DNA from: Arenicola marina | Taxonomy: Eukaryota > Annelida > Polychaeta > Arenicolidae | DNA length: 64,000 nt | Reading direction: 5' to 3' | Assembly: GCA_964019135.1 (NCBI GenBank) | Contig: OZ025260.1 | Location: 34,714,254-34,778,253 of the forward strand | Shown: positions 32,796-44,300 of the stretch, piece by piece | Layout: each line of letters begins with the position of its first letter | Numbering within the stretch: the stretch's first letter is position 1 | The notes under the pieces: model-generated | What the model was told of the DNA's origin: nothing | Seen by the model: the letters and a program-made list of their open reading frames with translations, nothing else | Database searches by the model: none | Position numbers and translations under genes: made by a program

Positions 32796-32832
32796 AGAAT
32801 AACTGTTAGGATGGCCCGCCATAAATACGTTT

Positions 32833-32893
32833 AGTCTTGATTCTAAAATGTAAACAAATTTAAGATGATGCATGTGAGTAGGCTGCGTTAAGG
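32833..32893 (+). mobile_element. Right-end fragment of the TTAA MITE
   Basis: TTTAGTCTTGATTCTAAAATG and TAAGATG..GATG.TGAGTA match the right part of the 23369-23755 element, ending at a degenerate GCGTTAAGG. The left half is absent; the foldback element ends 11 bases before it. Confidence 0.65.
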
Positions 32894-33717
32894 TCAGAGC
32901 GTTGAAAGGGTGGCTATGGCGGCGTCATTCATACTGCGGCCAGCGGTCTGCGTCCGGTGGCCGCAGTCACGACAGGGGGACAATTGGTCGCATTCCAGGA
33001 AGACAACAACCGTGACATATGAATAACATGCCAACAAAAAGGCCTGGCCTCAGCAAAGTGTCTGTAAGTGTCCATAGGCGACACCGTTCACAGCTAAAAT
33101 TCTCACAGCTGTGATTCCTCCCCCAGCACCCCAACACCTACTTCGCCGCTACGGAATGAAGTTGGAGTACAATGTGGACGTTTAATTCGACATCTTTTAG
33201 CAGTAGGGCGAGGCAGATAAACATCCGCATAAGTGCACTCGCCATTCCCATAACGAAGTGAAGGCAAAGGCGAGACAGAACAACTTCACCTACGTCGTTT
33301 TGTTCAGCCCTTGATAGATCCAGCGAAGAGAAAGCAAATCGCCTGGTCAAGAAGTGATTTATTCGATCAGTATACATTTTGACAACACGGCAGAGGCAAT
33401 TTGCCATTTCCGTCATTGTATATTTGTCTTGGTAACACGTAGTATACCCTTCATATAGCAAGGCAGACATGGTGGTGTGCAAACCGTGCCGATACAAATA
33501 AGTGCTGGTCTATATTAGTTGCCACGCTGAGAAGAAAGTGCGTCCCATACCGATACATTTTACATATCTGAAAATCATAAAACGGTTGTCTCTACACCAT
33601 GACTCACTGCTGTAATAGTTTCCCGAATATTATACCAATGATTTAACGTACATATATATATATATAGGTTGCCTGTCTCAAAATATACACTTGCCAAAAG
33701 TTGTTGCCTTACAATGC
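32894..33717. other. Unassigned sequence
   Basis: Holds a 119-aa minus-strand ORF (33138-33497) with no recognisable domain and no convincing splice sites. It is not called as a gene. Confidence 0.4.
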
Positions 33718-33882
33718 GCATCACCTAATGTCCAGTAAAGTGATCACCTAATGTCCAGTAAAGTGATCACCTAATGTCCAGTAAAGTGATCACCTAATGT
33801 CCAGTAAAGTGATCACCTAATGTCCAGTAAAGTGATCACCTAATGTCCAGTAAAGTGATCACCTAATGTCCAGTAAAGTGAA
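33718..33882. repeat. Tandem repeat, 23-bp unit x 7
   Basis: Seven near-perfect copies of TCACCTAATGTCCAGTAAAG plus TGA, spaced 23 bases. Confidence 0.95.
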
Positions 33883-35150
33883 AGACAAAACACTTCTGAT
33901 ACAGAAGATCCGGCTGAACGGCGATGATTCGGTAACCTTGGTGATAAACTACACACAAGCTTACTGTTCAACTCCACATGCGTATTTTACGATGCACTTT
34001 ACCGTAATGCGCCCATGTGCGCTACGATACTACATAAAACAAATGCCCACCCTGCCCCCCTAAGTAAAGGATACCCCCAAAAATATGTGAAATATATGGT
34101 AACTAAATAACTTTGCGCGATTCACACCACTCGTAGGTCCCATTATATCGTATTTTGCTTATGTAATTATATCACTTGTGTAATGTCAACGAGAACTTCC
34201 CCGAAAGCCTACATTTTCAAATATGATCCCGGGACTATATTGTAGCTGAAGAGGCCATGTATATTAAACAGGCGCATGATAGGGACGGTTGTATACGCTC
34301 TCGGCTATGAGAGCGTGAGGTTCGTACACCAGTACCGCAGCAGGGGCGACACGTCCGCCATCACCTGTCACTGTACAATAACACGTATCGTGGCCTTTTG
34401 TCCCATGCGAAATCTCATAGCACACTGCATGAAGTCGCTCTGAACACATCATATCACATAGTCAAAGCGTTGGGCTCAATTTGAAAGATACGAGATTCAA
34501 GAAACCGTAATAAAACATGACATGTCAACGGTATTGGTGTAATACAAAAACACATTTAGGTTACACGATTTGATAGGGTAAAGATGCTATACCTCTGATG
34601 CTATGCCATGTAATTTAAAACTCAGACACTAAGGCGTTTGCGATTCTTTCAATGCAGTCGCTGATGAATTCTGCAGCTTCTGGCTCTCACGGGAATCTCG
34701 TAGAATGGCTGTGGATGCAGCTTGTCGCCCTGATTGCCACCGATCATTATATACAATAACAATGTATTTACAATATAACATAATTGTAAGTTCTCCGACG
34801 CATTGCCTCCCTACAGTTTTTGCGCGTCGTAAAGAATTTCCAGCCCTTTCATATTATATAAGATCAAAAATATCAGCGGATATATGTCCTAAATTTGTCA
34901 ACTTTTTCTTGATCAAAATAACATAATTAAAGTCCCCGCGGATAATAATTCCTCTTCTCGTGAACATGCGAGTCGTAAACGTGTCCACTTTCTCCAGATA
35001 CAAATAACACACAATTAAAATACCCGCGGATAATATATTCTCTTTACAGCGATAGGAGTCGTAAACGTTCCCAATGTCTCTTCATAAAAGTAACACAATT
35101 AAGATCTGCGAGTGTGATCATTCCTCTTCCAAGCGATATGTGATACATAT
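33883..35150. other. 3' flank of gene B
   Basis: No gene recognised. AT-rich with paired CCGCGGATAATA words near 34937 and 35022. It probably includes the gene B 3' UTR, but no AATAAA on the minus strand is obvious in the first kilobase. Confidence 0.45.
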
Positions 35151-35384
35151 TTACAGCCTGTCGGCGTAGACGCTGTCGGTCGTGACGCCCGAGATGGTGG
35201 CCAGGTCTCCATTCGTGGCGTTGTATCGATACTTGATCCCGTCCTCCATTTCCATGGCAGCGTTGTCGTACTCCGGGGGTGGCGTACTATCCTCGCTGTT
35301 GCCCAGAGGGGCGTACCTCCCGGTTCGGTATTTATCCGCCAGGGGTCCCCAGTCGTACGCAGGCTTGAACAACTTCTTCAGTTC
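35151..35384 (-). CDS. Gene B exon e14: C-terminal tail and stop
   Basis: 234 nt including the stop, encoding [31 protein letters not shown], an acidic stretch and a final ADRL. The PPEY motif is shared with gene A although the rest of the tail has diverged. Confidence 0.93.
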   Translation of the reverse strand, partial: ELKKLFKPAYDWGPLADKYRTGRYAPLGNSEDSTPPPEYDNAAMEMEDGIKYRYNATNGDLATISGVTTDSVYADRL

Positions 35385-38300
35385 CTGTCGACAGAGATAA
35401 AAGCCAATGACTAGGGTGTACTTATGAAGGGTTGGGGTGGGGGGGTGGTTGTTAAAAGCTTCAGACAGAAGAATCTCCATGAATGGGTAAACCGAAAAGA
35501 TACCTGGAACTTGTTGCTTTCGTCTAAAGCAACGAGTCATTGCCGCACTAAATGTTTTTCTCATCGAATCCTTCAAACTAATGGGACCAAATTTACGCAA
35601 CCATTTACGTAACCAGAAAGTATTGTAGTATTGATGAATCGTTTAGCTATCAAATTCATACAAACAATGCAACACACTTATCGCTTATCTGTTCGTACAA
35701 GACGTTTTACGGACAATCTACTAGCAAAACGGTCGCCATATTTGTTTTCGCGCATGCTGGTGCCTCTGAATGCAATTTGGTTTGCATACTTTCGCTCGCA
35801 CGTGACTGCGATATTTCCACGTTAGAGGGCGCTGATCGTTGCGTACTTTGAGGCGAAAGAACGACAACAGCGCCCTCTGCCTACATGCGCTTAATACTAA
35901 ACACGGCACCCGGTTTACTCGTTGGGGGTCCGTAAGTGGGCTGTGACGTCATTCATACAGGAAGTGACGTCAAGACTCACATATCGTAATGTTCTTTCCA
36001 TTGCTCTACCATCTTTCTGATTTATATCGCACTTGTTAACAGATAATGCATCATAATAATAATAACAATAATAATAATATATGGCATACGAGTATTTACC
36101 TTGATCATTCCCGAGGCCTGGCAGTACTCGTACACAGCGAGGACGGGGATGAAGATGAGGGCGGCGAACACCATGCCCCAGCCCAGGCCATCAGCCCAAG
36201 GCGGGTAGGCATACGACCCGTAGGTCACCGGCGAGTACTGCACTATGGCGAACACCAGGATCGTCTGCAAGACAAGGAGTCAGTGCACAACGTTAAACAT
36301 CATATATATATAAACATTTCGGAAACATTTTTGTTATTTCTGAAGAAAAAAAAACGGGTATTTATGAGGTTTGCTTTGTTGTCTTGCCCCCTCCTCACGC
36401 CGCGAGTTATCATTCAGTTACGTACTTACTAGCTTACTTACTTGGTTACTGAATTGTTAATTCAGTAACTGAATGAGCGATAATATGGAGTAACCAGGTT
36501 GAATACTCACAGCCATGAGGATGGGTGTGACGCCCACCCAGCAGACTTTCCAGTACCAGTTGGGCTCGTGGCCAATCATCATCTTAATATCCAGCGAGAA
36601 TCGCTTGAAGCCTGCAGAGATAAACATATCAAATTAGGATTTGTAAAGTTAATATTATTCTAAGCCTCTATAAAGGTTCAAGCCATTACACATCAGATTC
36701 TGTATAACGACACCATGAAACTTTGGCACTAAAAGAGCTTATACAAGCTATAGAAAAAATATGGATGGGTGCTACCTTTGCGAGCGCATCTTTATTAATT
36801 CAGCTATTCCGTGGAGATACATCTAGATTAATATTTAAAATAAATCCCACTTCGGCTTGCCGTAATGCATATCTTTGACGTGCTTGTGGCAAATCATTCG
36901 GTTGCTTAGTAACTCCCATTGTCACTTCATTTTTATAACATGTTGACATCACAACTACTCGGAATTCCGTTTTAAAACGTCAAGTTTTTTTGTTTTGTTG
37001 ATAAATTATAGAACATAAAACGAGAGGCAATTTTGTTTGAAGTCGGCAAGTTTCATTCATATATACATATATGTCTTACAGTAATCAATCTTCGACAAAA
37101 CAAAAACCCACGCATGCATACATGCGATCTTTTCCGCTTTACTAAGCGGAAGTCGACTTCCGGTGGATTTCACCAGCTCATAGAGTCAGATATAGATTTT
37201 GTCATTTGTTTACGTGTGTGTCATCTACAGAGCTCGCTACGCTCGCTACAAATAAAACTTTCTATGATATAAACAAATTCTAAACAATTTATGTGTAGCA
37301 AAATGTCATGCACCCAAAATGTTTCTTTCGGGATGGCCCTGTCCACCATGATTTCATGTTAGTTTTGACCTACCGTAGATCCATGCCACGACGCAGACTT
37401 CCAACAGAGACACAACCATGAGGGAGAAGCCAGCGCAATACCAGTCGAACAAGTTCATCACATAGATGCCAGCCTAAAATGTGAAAATAATTGATGTACC
37501 ATTCACGCATGAAACAACATTCAAATTAAAGTTGAATCAATACATTTATAGCGCCATATATAATCATATATGCGCATAACACCTCCTCTTCATTCCTCAC
37601 ATTACATTTTTAGTAAAAATTACGTCAGTGCTCTATAAAATGTTATAAAATATAAACATTATTATTTCATTTCTTTTAAATAATATTATTTTCTTTAAAT
37701 CTTACTGATATCATGTCATTGAAATCTTATTATTATCCTGTTTTATTTAAATCTAATTACTGTTTTATTTTATTTAAACCTAATTATTATTATATTTTAT
37801 TAAATCTGATTATCATTATATTTTATTAAATCTGATTATAATAATATTTTAGTTAAATATAATTGTTGTCACATTTTACTCAAATATCAATATTATCATA
37901 CTTGCTTTTGAGAAATATATAACTGTTGTTTAGGTGATGATTCTATTCAGCCAATATTATTCCTAAGACAGGCAAACGCGGTTAGATCCGACGTCTGGGG
38001 ACACTGGGGCGGGTGTCTTACCCTGGAGCACTGCGGCAATCCGATGAGGAACATGGCCGTGCAGAGACTGCCAATAAAGGCACATCGATGCCAGATGGTC
38101 TTTCTCAGGAGAGGGAACTCGTCAGTCATGCTGGTTATAACGGTCTCCATCATGCCAAACTGAAAGAAACATGTCAGACAAGATCAGTCAAGGTCGACAG
38201 TTATTAACGTGCCCACATATCAATATTAACATATCAATAAACTATTTTGCAACAGTGTGGCTTTGCAACTTCGTGTCGCGTTATGACCTTGTTTTGGTAA

Positions 38301-41300
38301 GGTCAGGCGTAGTATAGTATACTGATTTCTACTTCGGTAATAACGGTGTTTGCGCAAATGTAATGAATGGGTGTTTTAGAAACATGGCGGTATGACGAAG
38401 CATGAATGGATGAAAGATGCTCCATGGTCGGTGCCCGGGCTCGGATTCCGAACCCAGGACCTGTTGATATGAGGTCTAGTGAGTTGACCACTACAGCAGA
38501 GAGACCCCCCAAGCCCCTGCCCCACCCGTCAACACCCCCCCCCCGCCCCCCCCCAAATCCCCCCACCCCGGTAGTCCCGACCCACGGTGACCACCAAGTG
38601 TATATGATCAATGCCTTCTCTCTAGTGATCTCAGTGTGTCATGCCGAAATATCCTCCCAAGTGCAGTACGGTGCCGCCGTGATAGATATAGTGGGAGGGG
38701 GGGGGGGGGGCATTTCCATCTCCGCATGGGGACGGGGTGGGGGGGTGCGCAATCCCACATACCACGCCGGTTTACTGACCTGACTGTCCAGACCGAGGGT
38801 GAAGAGCATGCAGAAGAAGAGAATGGCCCATAAAGGAGCAATGGGCATCATGGCAATACCTTCTGGGTAGGCCACGAAGGCCAGTCCCGGACCTGCAATG
38901 AAATAACCATATCAACGATAAACAAGCCAGCAATCCACAACGTGCACGCACTATATAAGCAAGTAATAACCCATCACAACGCTCTGTGTAAATCAACATA
39001 TAACTAGCAATATAATTACATACAGACATTATTCATGCCCGCGTTCTATAACAAACAATGTACTGTGAATGTCCTGTCCTCCATATAGCAAGTACTGACA
39101 GAGAGTCGATATTAGATAGCGATGTCCAATAGACAATGTGTGTCAACGTTCGATATAATCAAACCTTGTGTACGCTCTGTACAAACGAACGATTAGAACA
39201 TAACGTAAATACCAATGTTGACGCTGCAATGAAATGAATTACTGTTTCATACCGCGTTTGCCCACACAAGAACTTAACTGGGCCATCGCGCTCTGGATAA
39301 GCCCTATATAACAGCACTGCCGAAAATACATTGTATGCAGATAAAATGAGCTTCCAATACCGAGAGGATTGCTTCAGGTTGGTCAGGCTTAACACAGTTT
39401 AAAATCTCTGGCGATAATACGTGAAACTCGCAAAGCACGTGAGTGTGACGTAGACCCACCAGCATCTGCAACGTCCTGAATGTCGACCCCAGTGGTGTAG
39501 GCCATGTGGCCAATCACAGAGAAGATGACAAATCCGGCAAAGATACTGGTACCGCAATTCAAGATGGCCACCACTACCGCATCCCTGCGATGAAGAATCA
39601 ATGAAATATTGTAAACTGTAAGCATGTGGGTTTTGTTGACACCAAGAACATTTAAAAATTAAACCGGGTTTGAAATAAAGCACAAAGGTTCAAATCCATA
39701 TAACTCAAAAGTGAAATTTGAAGCGGATCGATATCCCGGAACCAAACAAAATGACGTCATCGGCATCTGAATCAAGGCGTTATTCTAAACACACATATCT
39801 GTTAACAAACTGTTACACTGAGAGTACATGTAGACCTCGTTGGCTTTGCTATTCGACTGTCATATTAAGAAATTCCCAGCCATGAAAATGTGTTTATAAT
39901 CTCGGCATAGTTTAAGGACAGATCATGGCATCCTGAAAGTCAGTTAAGCATGCGAGCACGTGGGTGCTCACTGACCTGTAGCAGTTATTGTGGAACTTGT
40001 TGTAACTCGTCATGGCTCCCAGAGCACCGAAAGCCACACCAAGCGAGTAGAAGATCTGTACAGCCGCACTGTACCACACCTACAGATAAAAACAACAATT
40101 TCATTCCGTGCTACATAAGTAGTAATAAAATATATACATTGACAATAGAACAGAACAGACGCTATACTGTGACTGTAAAGCAGTGCCTGTGCCTGTGCCT
40201 GTGACGCAGAGCATGTCGCCCTCACCTCGTAGGATGCTAGCTTGCTCCACTCCGGAATGATGTAGAACTCGATGCCGAGGCTAGCGCCTGGTAGCGTGGC
40301 ATTGCGGCACAACAGGATGAAGAGCACGATGTACGGGAACGTGGCTGTGAAGTAAACGACCTGTGGGAGAACAGAGTGGGCGTCTGGTCAGAATGACAAC
40401 TTCCTGGCAAAGTAGGGACCGTCAAGTTGTTGCAGTGCAAGAACGTCTGCATTTTTAAATATGCAGATATGCGCCAAAAAAAAATTATCGTACTTCGTTA
40501 TCTTTATCATCAACATACGTGTCATTGTCCACATCATCGGAGTTATAAGTATATGATCCACCCTTGTTATTATTATTATTATTATATTACAATTATAACA
40601 TTACTACATTACTATTATGGTATTTCTATACTATTATATCGCTATTGCGATAATATTAAATATTAAATTTATCATCATATTATAATATCTCTATTATTAG
40701 ATTATTAAATTATAATAAATTATAATGTCATTATACTATAGTATTATTGTTATCTTACTATAATAATACCATCATATTATTATTGTCATTTATTGTTATT
40801 GCTGCTGTTGTTGTGACGCACCTTGCCGGAGGACTTGATTCCCTTGATGAGGCAGAAGAAGACGACGATCCAGGCGAGCAGCAGGCAGAGGACCAGTTGC
40901 CAGCGCATCTCGTACGTGCCCACGTCAATCCCCTCAGACATGTCGAGCACCTCACGCCTGTCACAAACCACAGATCCTTTAGTACCTTACATAATATCTG
41001 CACAAACTCAAACATTATGCTTCACAGCTCAAATAATTCGCGAACAAAGTACGGAGACCTGCTAGTCAGTGTTGTATTAAGAAAAAAAACTTAAACTTTT
41101 GTGATGAATTGCTATTCAGTGTTGTATTGAAAACAAAAGAATCTAAACTTTTATGATTAATTGCTATTCAGTGTTGTATTGAAAAAATAATCTGAACTTC
41201 AGTGATTAATTTTTTTTTTAGGTTAGTGGATCTAAATGAAGTGCGGCATAATGTGTGTATTAATTATGGCAAGGGTATTTAGCGAATAGTTCCATGTTAC

Positions 41301-44300
41301 ACTTAGCATGATATTTTTGTTATTGATGAGTATTTATAACATGCAAGGCACAACTAAAACCAACAATAGGGACTATTAATAAAATGAAAGTGTCAACGTA
41401 CTCCCAGTAGATTTGACTCGGGGATTTAGGACGCATGGTGCAGTTGCCTATGAAGCCTGCTACATCCGTGGTGTTCATTTCTTTCATTTCGTTGCACCAT
41501 GTTGCTGAAAAAATGCATCACAGATATATATCTACTAAATTTACTTTGTCTTAGAAACAACATATACACATTTTTATCCAAATGACGTTGGTTTGTCTTC
41601 AAGCTATACATATCCAGCAAACAAACAACTATGCACAACAGCAGAAGCCGAAGCTTATATACTAAAATCAAGTGCAACATAACAACTGTGAAGAGACTGC
41701 GTATCCACCCATTATATACAGACACACAAAGAGACAAATATTCTTTACCATTGCAAGTTCGAAAATGAATTGAACTACACAAACCTGTTTGGTTACGAAC
41801 GGTCTTGTTGAGCATCTCCCTCTCGACGCAGCCGTACTGGGCCCACTCGGGTCGACAGTTCTGCCAGGGCACCTCCGAGGTGAAGGACGCAAAAGTGTAG
41901 TACAGGGTGTAGGCGATGATCATGTTGTAGTAGATACAGGTCAGGAAGGAGATGACGGCCATGGCCCAGCCGATGCCTGCGAGGACACAAAGTCGCGTGG
42001 TCGTCAGACACCCAAAGCCACGTGGTCGCCAGATACCCACAGCCACGTGGTCGTCATACACAGAAAAAGGCACGTGGTCGTCATACACAGAAAGCCACGG
42101 GATCGCCATACATAGGAAAAAGGCACGTGGTCGTTAGACACAGAAAGCCACGTGGTCGTCACCAAGAAGCGGATCCGCTGCGGAATAATTCAATATTATA
42201 ACAGTAGGTCACATTTCATCCAATAGTGAAATAAATGATGAATGGTTTTTGCACAGAAGAAGTCTAAACTGAGCCAGGACGAATCCCGGTGTCACATGCG
42301 GAAATGCCCCCCTTATATATAATACATCATGGGTGACCAAAAGCGCTACCCACTGGGCCACTGGGTGACCAAAAGTGCTACCCACTGGACCACTGGGTGA
42401 CCAAAAGCACTACCCACTGGGCCACTAGGTGACCAAAAGCGCTACCCACTGGGCCACTAGGTGACCAAAAGCGCTACCCACTGGACCACTGGATGACAAA
42501 AGCGCTACCCACTGGGCCACTAGGTGACCAAAAGCGCTACCCACTGGGCCACTGGGTGACCAAAAGCGCTACCCACTGGGCCACTGGGTGACCAAAACCG
42601 CTACCCACTGGGCCACTGGGTGACCAAAAGCAATACCCACTGGACCACTGGGTGACCAAAGCGCTACTCACTGGGCCACTGGGTGACCAAAAGCGCTATC
42701 CACTGGACCACTGGGTGACCAAAAGCGCTACCCACTGGACCAGTGGGTGACCAAAAGCGCTATACCCACTGGACCAGTGGGTGACCAAAAGCGCTACCCA
42801 CTGGACCACTGGGTGACCAAAAGCGCTACCCACTGGACCACTGGGTGACCAAAAGCGCTACCCACTGGACCACTGTGTGACCAAAAGCGCTACCCACTGG
42901 GCCACTAGGTGACCAAAAGCGCTACCCACTGGACCACTGTGTGACCAAAAGCGCTACCCACATGGCCACTAGGTGACCAAAAGCGCTACCCACTGGGCCA
43001 CTAGGTGACCAAAAGCGCTACCCACTGGGTCACTGGGTGACCAAAAGCGCTACCCACTGGACCACTGGGTGACCAAAAGCGCTACCCACTGGGCCACTAG
43101 GTGACCAAAAGCGCTACCCACTGGACCACTGGGTGACCAAAAGCGCTACCCACTGGGCCACTGGGTGACCAAAAGCGCTACCCACATGGCCACTAGGTGA
43201 CCAAAAGCGCTACCCACTGGGTCACTGGGTGACCAAAAGCGCTACCCACTGGGTCACTGGGTGACCAAAAGCGCTACCCACTGGGTCACTGGGTGACCAA
43301 AAGCGCTACCCACTGGGTCACTGGGTGACCAAAAGCGCTACCCACTGAGCCATTAGGTGACCCCGCGTTCGTGATACTTACCCTTGAAGAAGGGCACAGC
43401 TTTCCACACGGATATGGGTCCCTGGGATGAGAACTGACCGAGCGCCATCTCGAGGAAGAAGAGTGGCAGTCCAGCCAGAAGCAGAGTGATGATATAAGGG
43501 ATGAGGAACGAAGCTGAAAATACGAAACATGAGTCATGAAGCATGACAAAATGGCGGTAACGATTACTTGGGGATAAAATGTGTGCACACATGCGCATGG
43601 GCTGCATTGGAGCTGGTAATTTTATTGTTTTCGTCTGTTCAGGCGTCGTCAGCCGGTTGGAGCCGGTTAGGTTGTCGGTGCCTCGTGGTTTTGATTCTGT
43701 CTAGGGTGATGCCTTCCTCGCATGTGTATCGAATTTCGTAGCATAGACTAAAATAATGAGTTGTCTTATTTACCAACATTTAGGTACTCATATTTGCAGT
43801 AAGATTAGTTAATAGTAAGCCCAGGTCAGTTTAAGGAATGAACCAATGGTTGTCTCCCTATAGGTTTGAGTTTAAGGGTTTTAAAAGTACACGACGAGAG
43901 TTCGAGATGAATGCTATAGACGCTGATGTCATCCTCTATATATAAATGGGGGTCCTTTTATATGCAATACGCTGATCTGAAAACAATAACAGGGATAAGT
44001 GACATGATGATTTTCGTTCCAATAAAGACATATATGAAGCTTACCTCCGCCATTGCTGTAGGCTCGGCATGAGATGACTTCGCAAATCATAGCTACGTAA
44101 CTCAGAGAGGTAAGTTAGACAAGCTCATTAATTTAATTAAAGCACATAAAAATATATCCAGAACTCTATTGCGCCAGTCCAACCTTTTCGAAGACGGCGA
44201 ATTTTTTACGAATCATGCATTCTTGTAGGCTCGTGTGGAAAGCTTACCTCCGCCACTGCTGTATGCTCGGTAGGGGAAGCTTACCTCCGCCACTGCCGTA

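Larger units (their letters stand above)
29839..32822. mobile_element. Foldback-like element bounded by repeat-filled inverted arms
   Basis: The left arm starts ATGGCGGGCCATCCTAACA, then CTTGATATCAAG, then three GCGCGAGTGTGTTGAAAC-like units (about 29839-29975). The right arm is its reverse complement in the same order but hugely expanded: CGCGCAGTTTCAAC array, TTGATATCAAGAATTGAA array, and GGATGGCCCGCCAT ending at 32822. The 2.1-kb middle has no recognisable protein and includes a worn SINE fragment. Target-site duplication was not identified. Confidence 0.65.

Noticed and set aside
33138..33497. 119-aa minus-strand ORF
   Set aside because: No recognisable family, no clear splice sites, no repeats that would support it; cannot be distinguished from chance.
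36046..36432. 128-aa plus-strand ORF
   Set aside because: Antisense shadow of gene B exon e13.
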